This document shows, piece by piece, positions 35,078-45,197 of a stretch of 64,000 nt of DNA (positions are counted from its first letter, which is position 1; every line of letters begins with the position of its first letter). Made by a program: the position numbers and the translations under genes. The stretch spans positions 35,831-99,830 of the forward strand of contig NZ_KB899928.1 in assembly GCF_000378465.1 (NCBI RefSeq). Direction: 5' to 3'. The notes under the pieces are model-generated. The model made no database searches, was not told where the DNA came from, and saw only the letters and a list, made by a program, of their open reading frames with translations. The DNA comes from Elioraea tepidiphila DSM 17972. Lineage in GTDB: Bacteria; Pseudomonadota; Alphaproteobacteria; Acetobacterales; Acetobacteraceae.

Positions 35078-35763
35078 CCGAAGCGGTAGCGACGTCGGAG
35101 GATGAACGGCGCCCCCGGCGCCGGCTCGACATACAGGGCAACTTCCTCGACGCGGATCGGCTCTGCCAGAGCGCCAGAAAACCGCGCGGCCAGCACCTCG
35201 CCGAGCGGCGCCGCCTCGTCCATCGCCAGGCGCCCCGTCAGCGTCAGGTGGAAGCGGAACTCGTCCATCACATAGGGGTAGCCCCAGCGCGCGAGATTCG
35301 CCTGCTGTCCGGGGGTCAGCCCGGCGCGCTGCCGCCGTGCGACTTCCCCCGGCTCGGGTGGCGCGCGGAACGCGTCGAATGTCGAGACGCAGGCGGCGGC
35401 CAGCGCGTCCAGCGGGGCCGATCGCTCGGCGGGCACGACCGCGAGGAATCCCGACAGCGGACGCACCACCAACCGCCCGACGTCGAACGGCGCCTGCGCC
35501 GCCGCGAAGGCACGGAGCGCGGCATCGAGGCTCGCCTCGCTCTCGCCGTCAGCCAGACGGAACGGCGGCTTGAGAGTGCCATGCCAGCCGTAGCGCGCAG
35601 GTTCGGCGGTGATCGTGGCGTGCTGCTGCTCGGCCATCCCGCCGGGCATCGGCGGCACGATCCGCTCGCCTGTCTCCGGGTCACGGCCAAGCCACGCGCA
35701 GCCCTCGCGCCAGAGCGGATGGCCGCGCGGCGGCGCCCAATAGATCGCGTAGCGATAGGCCAT
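35074..35763 (-). CDS. DUF1045 protein, phosphonate-metabolism associated (2H phosphoesterase-like)
   Basis: A 229-residue DUF1045 protein of the type found at the end of C-P lyase operons (TIGR03223). Two short His motifs, HGTLKPPF and HLTLTG, resemble the paired HxT/S motifs of 2H phosphoesterases, and AIYWAPP near the N-terminus is typical. It may process a cyclic ribose phosphate in the absence of phnP, which is not in this cluster; this is inference. It starts at the last base of the phnM stop codon. Confidence 0.82.
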   Translation of the reverse strand: MAYRYAIYWAPPRGHPLWREGCAWLGRDPETGERIVPPMPGGMAEQQHATITAEPARYGWHGTLKPPFRLADGESEASLDAALRAFAAAQAPFDVGRLVVRPLSGFLAVVPAERSAPLDALAAACVSTFDAFRAPPEPGEVARRQRAGLTPGQQANLARWGYPYVMDEFRFHLTLTGRLAMDEAAPLGEVLAARFSGALAEPIRVEEVALYVEPAPGAPFILRRRYRFG

Positions 35764-36905
35764 CAGGCGATGCGCCGGCCTTCGCGCCAGACCTGGCGCA
35801 CCAGCGGATGCCCGTCGGCGAGATGCACCTGCACGAGATCGGCACGCAACCCCGGCGCGATGCGGCCGCGATCATCCAGCCCGACCATGCGCGCCGGCTC
35901 GGCCGAAATCGTCGCGATCGCGCGTGGCAGGGCGATGCCGTGGCGATCGTGCAGCAGCAGGGCACTCGCCAGCATCGAGGAGGGGATGTAGTCCGAGGCG
36001 AAGACGTCGACGAGGCCGCGCGCGACCAGATCGGCGGCCGCGACATTGCCGCTGTGGCTGCCGCCGCGCACGATGTTCGGCCCGCCCGCCACCACCGCCA
36101 TCCCGTGCCGCTTCGCCGCCTCGGCCGCGACCAGGCTGACCGGGAACTCGCTGATCCTGACGCCGCTTGCGTGCCAGGCCGCGACCTCGTCCTCGGTGCG
36201 ATCGTCATGGCTCGCGAGCGCGATCGGGCGGCCGGCGAGACGGGCCAGGATCGCGTCGCGATTCGCATCGCGGACACGATCCCGCGTCTCGCGTCGCCGC
36301 GCGACATAGGCGCGCGCCTCCGCCTCGGTCATGCCGAGCGTGCGGGCGTTCCTCTTCACGTAGCGCTCGACATCGGCGAACTGGCCGGCGCCCGGCGTGT
36401 GGTCCATCAGGCTGACCATGCGCACCAGCGGATCGTCGGCCACCGGCTCGAAGCTCTCCTGCATGGTCGCGACACTGAGCTCGCAGCGGAGGTGCAGCAG
36501 ATGCTCGGCGCGCAGGAGACCGCGCGGCGCGAGGGCGCGCAGCTCCGCCACGCCCTCGCGGAACATCTGCTCGCGCTGGTCCGCGTGTTCGACCTCGCCG
36601 ACGCAGAGCGCGTCCAGCACCGTCGTGACGCCCGCCGAGGCCACCTGCGCGTCGTGCGCGAGCAGGGCGGCGCGCGCGGACCAGCGCACGCCGGGCCGCG
36701 GCATCATGTGCTTCTCGAGATTGTCGGTGTGCACATCGACCAGGCCGGGGATCAGCAGGTCGCCCTCGAGATCGAGCGCGGCGGCAAGCCGGCTACGGCC
36801 CCGCTCGACCGCGACGATTGCGGGCCCGCGCAGCACCACCGTGCCGTCGAACACCTCCGTTTCGGTGACCACCCGGGCGTTCGTGAAGATGGTCTCGCCG
36901 CTCAT
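35763..36905 (-). CDS. phnM: alpha-D-ribose 1-methylphosphonate 5-triphosphate diphosphatase PhnM
   Basis: A 380-residue amidohydrolase-superfamily enzyme that releases pyrophosphate from the ribose triphosphonate made by PhnGHIL. The metal-site region reads [20 protein letters not shown], with a second His in [10 protein letters not shown]. The start ATG 36905 gives the operon's usual 4-bp overlap with phnL. Confidence 0.93.
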   Translation of the reverse strand: MSGETIFTNARVVTETEVFDGTVVLRGPAIVAVERGRSRLAAALDLEGDLLIPGLVDVHTDNLEKHMMPRPGVRWSARAALLAHDAQVASAGVTTVLDALCVGEVEHADQREQMFREGVAELRALAPRGLLRAEHLLHLRCELSVATMQESFEPVADDPLVRMVSLMDHTPGAGQFADVERYVKRNARTLGMTEAEARAYVARRRETRDRVRDANRDAILARLAGRPIALASHDDRTEDEVAAWHASGVRISEFPVSLVAAEAAKRHGMAVVAGGPNIVRGGSHSGNVAAADLVARGLVDVFASDYIPSSMLASALLLHDRHGIALPRAIATISAEPARMVGLDDRGRIAPGLRADLVQVHLADGHPLVRQVWREGRRIA

Positions 36906-37603
36906 GCCGCCGCCGCCAGAGGGACCACCGGATGCTCGCGTGTCGCCACCGCGCGGCGCACATCGGCATCGTGGAAGATTCCCACGATCGCCGCGCCGCG
37001 CGATTTCGCCTCCTGGATCAGCCCGACCGCGACTTCGGCGTTCGCCGGATCGAGGCTCGCGGTCGGCTCGTCCACGAGCATCACAGGATAGGGGAAGGCG
37101 AAGCCGCGCGCGAGGTTGACGCGCTGCTGCTCGCCGCCCGAGAAGGTCGCGGGGGGCAGCGACCAGAGCCGTTCCGGCAGGTTGAGCCGCGCGAGCAGGC
37201 GCTCGGCCTCGCGTTCGGCGGCGGCCGCATCCACCCCCGCCGCGCGCAGCGGTTCGGCGACGATCGCGCGGGCAGGCACGCGCGGGATCACGCGCAGGAA
37301 CTGCGAGACATAGCCCACCGTCTCGCGCCGGATCGCGACGATCTCGCGCGGGCTCGCCGCGGCGAGATCGACCAGACGATCGTGGTGCCGCACCAGGATG
37401 CGGCCGCCGCCGGGAAGGTAGTTGCCATAGAGGGCCCGCATCAGCGTGGTCTTGCCGGCCCCCGACGGCCCGGTCAGCGCCACGCACTCGCCGGCGCGCA
37501 CGGTCAGCGACACGCCGCGCAGCACGGGCAGCCGCGCGCCGCCCTGGAGATGCAGGGTGAAGTCCTTCGACAGCCCCTCGACGGTCAACAGCGGTGCGTT
37601 CAT
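36902..37603 (-). CDS. phnL: phosphonate C-P lyase system protein PhnL
   Basis: A 233-residue ABC-type ATPase. Walker [10 protein letters not shown], signature FSGGEQQR, and Walker [13 protein letters not shown] are present. PhnL is needed with PhnGHI for attaching the phosphonate to ribose triphosphate. The length matches the family, and it overlaps phnK and phnM by 4 bp. Confidence 0.93.
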   Translation of the reverse strand: MNAPLLTVEGLSKDFTLHLQGGARLPVLRGVSLTVRAGECVALTGPSGAGKTTLMRALYGNYLPGGGRILVRHHDRLVDLAAASPREIVAIRRETVGYVSQFLRVIPRVPARAIVAEPLRAAGVDAAAAEREAERLLARLNLPERLWSLPPATFSGGEQQRVNLARGFAFPYPVMLVDEPTASLDPANAEVAVGLIQEAKSRGAAIVGIFHDADVRRAVATREHPVVPLAAAA

Positions 37604-38376
37604 GCCTGCAACACCGAGGAGACGAGCAGCTGGCTGTAGGGGTGCTGCGGATCGTCGAGCACCTGATCGGTCAGCCCCGCCTCGACGATCCGCCCGCCCT
37701 GCATCACCAGCATCCGGTCCGCGAGCAGCCGCGCGACCGCGAGATCATGCGTCACGATCACGACCGAAAGCCCGAGATCCGACACGAGCCGTCGGATCAG
37801 GTCGAGCAGGCGCGCCTGCACCGAGACGTCGAGGCCACCGGTCGGTTCGTCCATCAGCACGAGGCGTGGGCGTGTCACCAGCACGCGCGCGATCTGCAAG
37901 CGCTGCTGCATGCCGCCCGAATAGGTGCGCGGCGGATCGTCGATCCGGGCCGGGTCGATCTCCACCCGGCGCAGCCATTCGGTCGCCTCGGCGCGGATGC
38001 CGCCCCAGTGGCGCGCGCCGGCCGCCATGAGCCGTTCGCCGACATTGCCGCCCGCCGAGACCGACATGCGCAGCCCGTCGCGCGGGTTCTGGTGCACGAA
38101 GCCCCACTGCGTGCGCGCGAGCTGCCGCCGCATCGGCTCGGGGAGCGCGTCGAGCGCGACCGGCGCGCCGTCGTCGAGACGGTACTGAACGCGTCCGCCA
38201 TCGGCCGGCAGGTCGCCATGCACCGCGCGGAGCAGCGAGGTCTTGCCGCTGCCTGACTCGCCGACGATCGCCAGCACCTCGCCCGGCCAGAGCTCGAACG
38301 AGGCGCGATCGACCGCGAGCGTACGGCCGAACCGCACGGTGAGCTCGCGCACGGAAAGCAGCGGGGCGTCGCTCAT
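37600..38376 (-). CDS. phnK: phosphonate C-P lyase system protein PhnK
   Basis: A 258-residue ABC-type ATPase that docks on the PhnGHIJ core complex. Walker [10 protein letters not shown], signature YSGGMQQR, Walker [15 protein letters not shown]. The start [17 protein letters not shown] gives a 4-bp overlap with phnJ. Confidence 0.93.
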   Translation of the reverse strand: MSDAPLLSVRELTVRFGRTLAVDRASFELWPGEVLAIVGESGSGKTSLLRAVHGDLPADGGRVQYRLDDGAPVALDALPEPMRRQLARTQWGFVHQNPRDGLRMSVSAGGNVGERLMAAGARHWGGIRAEATEWLRRVEIDPARIDDPPRTYSGGMQQRLQIARVLVTRPRLVLMDEPTGGLDVSVQARLLDLIRRLVSDLGLSVVIVTHDLAVARLLADRMLVMQGGRIVEAGLTDQVLDDPQHPYSQLLVSSVLQA

Positions 38377-39254
38377 TCGCCGGCCCCCGCGAGTGCGTGC
38401 CCGGCCGCGGCACCGCGATGCCCGGCCGCGCGCCGCGTGGTGCAGTGATCCGTGTCGCTGCACACGAACAGGCGCCCGCCGCGATCGTCCACCACCACCT
38501 CGTCGAGATAGGAGTCGGTCGCACCGCAGAGCCCGCAGGGCGCGTTCGCCTTCCAGGGATGGAACGGATGGTCCTCGAAGGCGAGGCTCTCGACGCTGGT
38601 GTAGGGCGGGACGGCGTAGATGCGCTTCTCGCGCCCCGCGCCGAACAACTGCAAGGCCGGCGAGCGGTGCATCTTGGGATTGTCGAAGGACGGAATCGGC
38701 GAGGGCGCCATCACGTGCCGGCCGTTCACCAGCACGGGGTAGTCGTAGGAGAGGGTGATGCGGCCGTGGCGCGCGATGTCCTCGTAGAGCTTCACGTGCA
38801 TCAGCCCGTACTCGGCGAGGGCGTGCATCCGGCGGGTTTCGGTCTCGCGCGGCTCGAGCTTGCGCAGCGGCTCCGGCTGCGGGACCTGGTAGACGAGGAT
38901 CTGCCCGGCGGTAAGCGGGGTCTCGGGGATGCGGTGGCGGGTCTGGATGATGGTCGCCTCGACCGTGCGTTCGGTGGTGCGCACGCCGGCGGTAAGCGCG
39001 AAGAAGCGGCGGATGGAGACGGCGTTCGTCGTGTCGTCGGCCCCCTGGTCGATCACCTTCAGCACATCGTCCGGGCCGATCACGGCCGCCGTCACCTGCA
39101 TCCCGCCGGTGCCCCAGCCATAGGCGAGTGGCATCTCGCGGCTCGCGAACGGCACCTGGTAGCCGGGGATCGCCACGGCCTTGAGCAGCGCGCGGCGGAT
39201 CATCCGCTTGGTCTGCTCGTCGAGATAGGCGAAGTTGTAGCCGGGCAGGCTCAT
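38373..39254 (-). CDS. phnJ: C-P lyase catalytic subunit PhnJ (radical SAM)
   Basis: A 293-residue PhnJ, which cleaves the carbon-phosphorus bond. The cysteines of the [4Fe-4S] site are visible as C-x2-C-x21-C-x5-C near the C-terminus (CGLC, then LFVC, then HC), the exact spacing of the family. The N-terminal part MSLPGYNFAYLDEQTKRMIR is highly typical. Confidence 0.96.
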   Translation of the reverse strand: MSLPGYNFAYLDEQTKRMIRRALLKAVAIPGYQVPFASREMPLAYGWGTGGMQVTAAVIGPDDVLKVIDQGADDTTNAVSIRRFFALTAGVRTTERTVEATIIQTRHRIPETPLTAGQILVYQVPQPEPLRKLEPRETETRRMHALAEYGLMHVKLYEDIARHGRITLSYDYPVLVNGRHVMAPSPIPSFDNPKMHRSPALQLFGAGREKRIYAVPPYTSVESLAFEDHPFHPWKANAPCGLCGATDSYLDEVVVDDRGGRLFVCSDTDHCTTRRAAGHRGAAAGHALAGAGE

Positions 39255-40351
39255 TCCGCAGCCTCGCGGTTCGGTTCGGCGACGCGCTCCTCGGCCTCGG
39301 CGCGCAACCGGCGGATCAGTTCGAGCTCCGACTGGAAGTCCACGTAGTGCGGCAGCTTCAGGTGCTGGACGAAGCCCGAGGCCTCGACATTGTCGCTGTG
39401 GCTCAGCACGAACTCCTCGTCCTGCGCCGGCGCGGTGACGTCCTGGCCGAGCTCGCGGCTCATCAGCGCGCGATCGACCAGCGCCATGCCCATGGCCTTG
39501 CGCTCGCTGTGGCCGAAGGCGAGGCCGTAGCCGCGGGTGAATTGCGGCTTCTCGGTGCGGCTGCCCGCGAACTGGTTGACCATCTGGCATTCGGTGACGG
39601 CGATGTCGCCGATCTCGATCGCGAAGCCGAGCTCCTCCGGCGCGATCTCGACCGCGACGGTGCCGTAGCGCACCTCGCCCGCGAAGGGATGGGCACCACC
39701 ATAGCCGCGCTGGGTCGAGTAGCCCATCGCGAGCACGAAACCCTCGTCGCCGCGCGCGAGATTCTGCAGCCGGAGTGCGCGCGCGGCCGGGAAGGTGAGC
39801 GGATCGCGTGTCAGGTCGGGCGGTTCGGCGTCGCGGTCGCCGCTTTCGGGGCGGATCAGCCCCTCCTGGTCGAGCAGCGCGGCCACGCGTGGCATCGCAG
39901 GATCGGCCGGCTCGGCGGCACGTGGCGCGGGCGGCACGGGCGCGTCGTCGAGCAGCCCGGGATCGAGCAGGCGATGCGTGTAGTCGTAGGTGGGGCCGAG
40001 GATCTGTCCGCCCGGCAGATCCTTGTAGGTCGCGCTGATGCGCCGCGCGATCGTCATGCGCGCGGTGTCGATCGGCAGGCTGGCGCAGAAGCGCGGCAGG
40101 GTGGTGCGATAGGCACGCAGCAGGAACGCGGCTTCCTGGAGGTCGCCCTGGGCCTGCTTGATCGCGAGTGCGGCCAGCGTGCGGTCATACAGCGCCCCCT
40201 CGGCCATCACGCGATCGACCGCATGGCCGAGCTGCTGCTCGATCTGATCCACGCCCAGCACGGGCACGGACGGGTCGCCGCGGCGTGCCTCGGCCAGCAC
40301 GGCGTGGCTCGCCGCGATCGCGCGTTCCCCGCCTTTGACCGCGACATACAT
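39251..40351 (-). CDS. phnI: C-P lyase core subunit PhnI
   Basis: A 366-residue PhnI, the nucleosidase-like subunit of the core complex. It begins MYVAVKGGERAIAASHAVLA, and contains LLDPGLLDD and the FTRGYGLAFGHSERKAMGMA stretch typical of the family. It overlaps phnJ by 4 bp. Confidence 0.95.
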   Translation of the reverse strand: MYVAVKGGERAIAASHAVLAEARRGDPSVPVLGVDQIEQQLGHAVDRVMAEGALYDRTLAALAIKQAQGDLQEAAFLLRAYRTTLPRFCASLPIDTARMTIARRISATYKDLPGGQILGPTYDYTHRLLDPGLLDDAPVPPAPRAAEPADPAMPRVAALLDQEGLIRPESGDRDAEPPDLTRDPLTFPAARALRLQNLARGDEGFVLAMGYSTQRGYGGAHPFAGEVRYGTVAVEIAPEELGFAIEIGDIAVTECQMVNQFAGSRTEKPQFTRGYGLAFGHSERKAMGMALVDRALMSRELGQDVTAPAQDEEFVLSHSDNVEASGFVQHLKLPHYVDFQSELELIRRLRAEAEERVAEPNREAAE

Positions 40352-40354
40352 GGC

Positions 40355-40939
40355 TCAGCCCTCCGTCACGGCGGTGCTGCGGGGCAGGCCAGCGATCTGC
40401 GTTCCGGCCACCAGGACGACATCGACACCGCGCGGATAGGCTACGTGGTTGCGCGCCCGCCACGCGACGAAGCCCGCTGGCAGTCCTTGGACGTGCAGTC
40501 TTGTGGTGGTCTCGATGCCGGGGCCGGCGAGACACAGCGGAGCGCCAGCGCCGAGCCGTGCGACCTGAACCACGGCGGTCGCGGAACGGTCGGGGAACTC
40601 GTCGGACCCGATAGGGAGACGATCGAACGGCAGCGCGACCGTATCGGCTGCGAAGGCGAAGGCCGCGTCTTCCGCTGCGCCCACGATCCGGCAGCCGGTA
40701 TGGAAGCGGAGCCAGGCGACCACCTCCGCCGTACGCAGCGCCGGGTCGAGCCAGACCGCGGTGTCCGCATCGCACAGCGTGAGCGCGATCGCGCCGGCCG
40801 CAAGCGCGAGCGGGGGCGGCGCGGGTGGCGCCTCCAGCGACACCACCATGCCAGGGCGCGCCATCGCATCGAGCAGGCGGCGGAACACCGCCTGGGCGGC
40901 GAGCGGCGGGTCCACGAACCCAGGGGCGAGCGCGGTCAT
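40355..40939 (-). CDS. phnH: C-P lyase core subunit PhnH
   Basis: A 194-residue PhnH with the family pattern GFVDPPLAAQAVFRRLLDAM near the N-terminus and ALTLCDADTAVWLDP in the middle. The start overlaps the phnG stop by 4 bp. PhnH is a structural subunit of the PhnGHIJ complex. Confidence 0.93.
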   Translation of the reverse strand: MTALAPGFVDPPLAAQAVFRRLLDAMARPGMVVSLEAPPAPPPLALAAGAIALTLCDADTAVWLDPALRTAEVVAWLRFHTGCRIVGAAEDAAFAFAADTVALPFDRLPIGSDEFPDRSATAVVQVARLGAGAPLCLAGPGIETTTRLHVQGLPAGFVAWRARNHVAYPRGVDVVLVAGTQIAGLPRSTAVTEG

Positions 40940-41388
40940 CCCATGCGCACCATCGAGAAGAAATCGACCTTGGTCGCGGCGGCGCGGCGCAGCGCATCCT
41001 CGCGCATGGCTTGCTGGCGCGCGGACTCCGCGGCGATCAGGCCGGCCTGGAGCGCAGGGCCATGCGCGTCCGTCTGCAACAGCGCATCGAGCACGGCGGC
41101 GAGTTCGGCCTTGCGCTGATCCCGCCCAGCGACATAGGCATGGCCGACCGTGCCGCAGGCGAGACGGACCGCGCAGCGCGTCACGGTCATCTCGCCGAGA
41201 TTGAACTGCGCGCCATCGCCGCCGGCGCGGCCACGCACCATCACCATGCCGATCTCGGGAGCGCGCAGCCGTGTCCATGTCGCGGGCGGGTCGAGCACGT
41301 CCACCGCCCGCTCAAGCGCCGTGCGATCGGCGCGTGCGAGCACGCCCATCCAGGCCTGGCGTTCTTGGATCTCGAAGGCTGCGGGCAT
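40936..41388 (-). CDS. phnG: C-P lyase core subunit PhnG
   Basis: A 150-residue PhnG, the first gene of the C-P lyase operon. RQAWMGVLARADRTALE at the N-terminus and FNLGEMTVTRCAVRLACGTV in the middle are family hallmarks. It is divergent from phnF across 140 bp that contain a candidate PhnF operator. Confidence 0.93.
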   Translation of the reverse strand: MPAAFEIQERQAWMGVLARADRTALERAVDVLDPPATWTRLRAPEIGMVMVRGRAGGDGAQFNLGEMTVTRCAVRLACGTVGHAYVAGRDQRKAELAAVLDALLQTDAHGPALQAGLIAAESARQQAMREDALRRAAATKVDFFSMVRMG

Positions 41389-41420
41389 GACGTGACGTGG
41401 CGCTCGCGGGAGGTCTTAGA

Positions 41421-41432
41421 ACATCTAGACAT
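41421..41432. promoter_or_regulatory. candidate PhnF (HutC-subfamily) operator
   Basis: ACATCTAGACAT contains the TCTAGA palindrome and the TCTAGACA half of the TGTCTAGACA-like sites known for HutC-subfamily GntR proteins. It sits in the AT-rich phnG-phnF intergenic region, 33 bp before phnG. A direct repeat ACATC-TAG-ACATC overlaps it. Confidence 0.5.
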
Positions 41433-41528
41433 CCCAACATATCAACAACTACACTGCACCACAATACGCCGATGACGCCGCGTGTGGCGTGACGTTCCGA
41501 TGACGCACGCGGTCATGGAGACGATGCG

Positions 41529-42293
41529 ATGGACGTTCACCGCTCCGAGCCCCCCAGGGAGGCTGCGCCGTCGGTCGAACGTGGCGCGGGTGTGACACTC
41601 TGGCGCCAGATCGAACAGGCGCTGGAGGCCGAGATCGCTGGTGGGCGGATCCCGCCCGGTGGGCGGCTGCCGACCGAGCAGCAGCTCTCGGCGCGGTTCC
41701 AGGTCAACCGCCACACCGTGCGGCGCGCGATGGAGGAGCTGGAGCGGCGCGGGCTGGTGCGGATCCAGCAGGGCCGCGGCAGCTTCGCCGCCGAGGACGT
41801 GATCGACTACCAGGTCGGCCCCCGGACGCGCTTCTCGGAGGTGATCGCGCGGCAGAACCGCGAGCCTTCGGGCCGCATCCTGCGCGTGGCCGAGGTGGTG
41901 GCGGACGAGGCGGCAGCCGCCGCGCTCCGGCTGCGGCGCGGGCGGATGTTGTGGCTCGTGGAGCGGCTCGGGCTGGCCGATGGGCGGCCGGTCAGCCTCG
42001 GGCGGCATCACTTCCCGCAGACACGCCTGCCCGGCCTGCCGGACGCGCTGGCCGACGGCAAGGGCTCGATCACGCGCGCGCTCGCGGCCTGCGGTGTCGT
42101 CGAGTATGCGCGGCGCTCCACCCGCGTCACGGCGCGCCTGCCGAGCCTCGAAGAGGCCGAGGCGCTCGCCCATCCGCGCAACCGGCCGGTGATCGTGACG
42201 GAAGCGGTGAATATCGACGCGCAGGGCGTGCCGGTGGAATATGGTGTCGCGACCTATCCTGCAGGTCGGGTGCAACTCAATTTCGAATTCTGA
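41529..42293 (+). CDS. phnF: GntR/HutC-family phosphonate regulator PhnF
   Basis: A 254-residue transcription factor. The wHTH (about 17-85) reads LWRQIEQALEAEIAGGRIPP, then RFQVNRHTVRRAMEELERRG; the C-terminal UTRA ligand domain follows. Divergent position to phnG and the phn operon identifies it as PhnF, the likely repressor acting at the intergenic site. It is 3 bp upstream of the second phnM-like gene. Confidence 0.88.
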   Translation: MDVHRSEPPREAAPSVERGAGVTLWRQIEQALEAEIAGGRIPPGGRLPTEQQLSARFQVNRHTVRRAMEELERRGLVRIQQGRGSFAAEDVIDYQVGPRTRFSEVIARQNREPSGRILRVAEVVADEAAAAALRLRRGRMLWLVERLGLADGRPVSLGRHHFPQTRLPGLPDALADGKGSITRALAACGVVEYARRSTRVTARLPSLEEAEALAHPRNRPVIVTEAVNIDAQGVPVEYGVATYPAGRVQLNFEF

Positions 42294-42296
42294 GGC

Positions 42297-43463
42297 ATGA
42301 CCGGAACACTCGAGATCGCCGGCGCGCGGCTGCTGCTCGCTGATTCCGTTTCTCCGCCGACCACGCTGACGATCCGCGACGGCATGATCGCGGCGATCGG
42401 TGTGGATGCGCCGAAGGGCGCTCGCGAGCTGCGCGCGGACGGATTGCTGCTTGCACCCGGCCTGGTGGACATCCACGGCGATGCGTTCGAGCGCCAGGTA
42501 CAGCCCCGGCCAGGCGTGGATTTCCGCCACGATCTCGCGCTGATCGACACCGACGCGCAGCTGCTCGCCAACGGCATCACCACGGCGTTCCACGGCGTGA
42601 CGCTGTCATGGGAGCCCGGGCTGCGCAGCGAGACCGCATTCCGGTCCATGGTCGCGGCGTGGCAGGCGCTGGCGGGACGTCTCGGCGCCGATCACCGCAT
42701 CCATCTGCGGCTCGAGACCTACGCGATGGACCAGTGGCCTTCGGCCGAGGCGGCGATCGACGCGGGGGCTGTGCACCTGCTCGCGTTCAACGACCATACG
42801 GCGGAGATTGCCCGGCGCGCCGCCGACCCCGCACGCGCCTCGCGCTACGCCGACCGCGCGAAGGTGACGGGGCCGGAGGTGCTGGCGCTTGCCAAGGCAA
42901 TGCTGGCGCGCGCTGACGAGGTCGAACCGTTTGTGGCGACGGCCGCGGCTCTCGCCCGCGACGCGGGACTGGTGATGGCGAGCCATGACGATGCGTCGCC
43001 GGAGACACGCGCGCGCTGGCGTGCGCTCGGCTGCACCATCTGCGAGTTTCCGATGAACGAGGAGACGGGGCTCGCGGCACGTGCGGCTGACGAGCATGTG
43101 GTAATGGGCTGTCCCAACGTGGTCCGCGGCGGCAGCCATCTCGGCTGGCACTCGGCCGAGGCGATGGTGCGCGCTGGCGCGGCGGACGTGCTCGCCTCCG
43201 ACTACTTCTACCCGGCAATGCGCCATGCCGCCTTCGCACTGGCCGCGCGCGGCGCCTGCTCGCTGCCGGAGGCCTGGGCGATCGTCTCCGCCAATCCCGC
43301 CGCTGCCGCGGGGCTTGCGGATCGCGGCCGGATAGCGGCGGGGTTGCGCGCCGATCTTCTCCTGATCGATGACACTGCACCTGCCGGACCCGAGGTCGTC
43401 GGCACGCTGGTGAGCGGCCGGATCGCGTGGCTGTCGGCCGCCGGTGCGGCACGCCTCGCCTGA
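42297..43463 (+). CDS. second PhnM-like amidohydrolase (diverged)
   Basis: A 388-residue amidohydrolase-superfamily protein homologous to PhnM. It keeps HGD at the first metal motif ([20 protein letters not shown]), the ASHDD motif, CEFPMN and SDYFYP, but the NLEKH of the canonical copy has become AFERQ. The gene directly follows phnF. It may be an alternative diphosphatase for a different ribose phosphonate or an enzyme for a related compound. It has its own transcript with phnF, away from phnGHIJKLM. Confidence 0.8.
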   Translation: MTGTLEIAGARLLLADSVSPPTTLTIRDGMIAAIGVDAPKGARELRADGLLLAPGLVDIHGDAFERQVQPRPGVDFRHDLALIDTDAQLLANGITTAFHGVTLSWEPGLRSETAFRSMVAAWQALAGRLGADHRIHLRLETYAMDQWPSAEAAIDAGAVHLLAFNDHTAEIARRAADPARASRYADRAKVTGPEVLALAKAMLARADEVEPFVATAAALARDAGLVMASHDDASPETRARWRALGCTICEFPMNEETGLAARAADEHVVMGCPNVVRGGSHLGWHSAEAMVRAGAADVLASDYFYPAMRHAAFALAARGACSLPEAWAIVSANPAAAAGLADRGRIAAGLRADLLLIDDTAPAGPEVVGTLVSGRIAWLSAAGAARLA

Positions 43464-43525
43464 CCCCCCTTGTCGGCAGCAGGGCGCGCGGCAAGGATGC
43501 GCGCCGCAGCGCAGGGGAGGAACGG

Positions 43526-44275
43526 ATGGCCGGACGGCTTCAGGGCAAGCGCGCATTCGTGACGGCGGCGGCGCAGGGCATCGGGCGGGCGACCGCGCTC
43601 GCCTTCGCGGCCGAGGGCGCGGAGGTGATCGCGACCGACGTCAACGAGGCGGGGCTCGCCTCGCTTGCCGGCAAGGGCATCCGCACCCGCCGGCTGGACG
43701 TGCTCGACCCGGCCGCGATCGCGGCGGCGGCGAAGGATGCGGGTGCGGTGGACGTCCTGTTCAACTGCGCGGGATTCGTGCACCAGAACACGATCGAGAC
43801 GTGCACGGAGGAGGAGTGGTCCTTCGCGCTGGATCTGAACGTGCGCAGCGCGTTCCGCGTGACCAAGGCGTTCCTGCCGGCGATGCTGGCGAAGGGCAGC
43901 GGCAGCATCATCGTGATGTCCTCGGCCGCGTCCTCGATCAAGGGCGCGCCCAATCGGTTCGTCTATGGCGTGACCAAGGCTGCGCTGATCGGTTTCGTCA
44001 GGAGCGTCGCGGCCGACTACGTCAAGCGTGGCGTGCGCGCGAACGCGATCTGCCCGGGCACGGTCGAGACGCCGTCGTTGCAGGACCGGATCGCGGCGAA
44101 CGCGGGCGAGGCGGGCAGTGTCGATGCGGCGCGTGCGGCGTTCATCGCGCGCCAGGCGATGGGTCGGCTCGGCACGCCGGAGGAGATCGCGGCGCTCGCG
44201 GTCTATCTCGCGAGCGATGAGAGCGCGTTCGTCACCGGCCAGTCGATCGTGATCGACGGCGGCTGGACCCTCTGA
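43526..44275 (+). CDS. SDR-family dehydrogenase (2-keto-3-deoxy-L-fuconate dehydrogenase-like)
   Basis: A 249-residue short-chain dehydrogenase. Cofactor motif AAAQGIG (14-20), NCAG at 80-83, and catalytic Tyr147-x3-Lys151 in FVYGVTKAA. The sequence is close to the DHRS6/2-keto-3-deoxy-L-fuconate dehydrogenase group. With the FAH-family gene 22 bp downstream it fits oxidation of a 2-keto-3-deoxy sugar acid in a non-phosphorylated L-fucose/L-rhamnose-type route. The ribosome site is ggggagg. Confidence 0.85.
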   Translation: MAGRLQGKRAFVTAAAQGIGRATALAFAAEGAEVIATDVNEAGLASLAGKGIRTRRLDVLDPAAIAAAAKDAGAVDVLFNCAGFVHQNTIETCTEEEWSFALDLNVRSAFRVTKAFLPAMLAKGSGSIIVMSSAASSIKGAPNRFVYGVTKAALIGFVRSVAADYVKRGVRANAICPGTVETPSLQDRIAANAGEAGSVDAARAAFIARQAMGRLGTPEEIAALAVYLASDESAFVTGQSIVIDGGWTL

Positions 44276-44297
44276 GTGTGAGAAGGAAACGGATCGG

Positions 44298-45143
44298 ATG
44301 AAGCTGCTGCGCTGGGGCCCGAAGGGGTTGGAGAAGCCGGGGATTCTGGATGCCGAGGGGGCGTTGCGCGATCTCTCCGGAATCGTCGAGGAGATCGGGC
44401 CCGAGGAGCTGTCGCCGGCGGGGCTCGCGCGGCTCGCGGCGGTGAATGTCGGCGCGCTGCCGAGGGTGGAGGGCAGCCCGCGGCTTGGCGTGCCGTTCAC
44501 CGGTACGCGCAACTTCATCTGCATCGGGCTGAACTACGCGGACCATGCGGCGGAGACGGGTGCGCCGATCCCGAAGGAGCCGATCATCTTCATCAAGGCG
44601 CTGACGGCGCTGAACGGGCCGAACGACGATGTCGAGATTCCGCGCAGCTCGGTGAAGACCGACTGGGAGGTCGAGCTTGGCGTGGTGATCGGTTCGCGCG
44701 CGAAGTATGTGGACGAGGCGTCGGCGCTCGACCACGTCGCCGGGTACTGCGTGGTGAACGACGTGAGCGAGCGCGAGTTCCAGATCGAGCGTGGCGGCAC
44801 CTGGGACAAGGGCAAGGGGCACGAGACCTTCGGCCCCGTTGGGCCGTGGTTGGTGACGAAGGACGAGGTGCCCGATCCGCAGAACCTCGACATGGGCTTG
44901 GACGTGGACGGGCAGGTCATGCAGCACGGGAACACGAAGACGATGATCTTCGGCGTGCGGCACCTGGTGAGCTACGTATCGCGCTTCATGACGCTGATGC
45001 CGGGCGACATCATCACCACGGGCACGCCGCCGGGTGTGGGCATGGGCAAGAAGCCGGAGCCTGTCTATCTGCGCCCCGGCCAGCAGATGCGCGTCTGGAT
45101 CGCGGGGTTGGGCGAGCAGCGTCAGCGGACGGTGGCGGCATAA
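44298..45143 (+). CDS. FAH-family hydrolase (2,4-diketo-3-deoxy-L-fuconate hydrolase-like)
   Basis: A 281-residue fumarylacetoacetate-hydrolase-family enzyme. The metal-binding acidic residues are in DWEVELGVVIG, with NYADHAAETG and TTGTPPGVGMG as family loops. In sugar-acid pathways such enzymes split a 2,4-diketo-3-deoxy acid into pyruvate and a hydroxy acid such as lactate. Coupling to the upstream SDR gene supports this, but other FAH substrates cannot be excluded. Confidence 0.87.
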   Translation: MKLLRWGPKGLEKPGILDAEGALRDLSGIVEEIGPEELSPAGLARLAAVNVGALPRVEGSPRLGVPFTGTRNFICIGLNYADHAAETGAPIPKEPIIFIKALTALNGPNDDVEIPRSSVKTDWEVELGVVIGSRAKYVDEASALDHVAGYCVVNDVSEREFQIERGGTWDKGKGHETFGPVGPWLVTKDEVPDPQNLDMGLDVDGQVMQHGNTKTMIFGVRHLVSYVSRFMTLMPGDIITTGTPPGVGMGKKPEPVYLRPGQQMRVWIAGLGEQRQRTVAA

Positions 45144-45160
45144 AGAGGGGTTGGGGTCGA

Positions 45161-45187
45161 GGGGAAGGGGCCAATGGCCCCTTCCCC
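45161..45187. terminator. bidirectional intrinsic terminator
   Basis: A perfect 12-bp stem GGGGAAGGGGCC/GGCCCCTTCCCC with loop AAT between the convergent FAH and UxaA genes, followed downstream by a T-rich stretch (gtttcttt). Confidence 0.75.
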
Positions 45188-45197
45188 CGCCGTTTCT

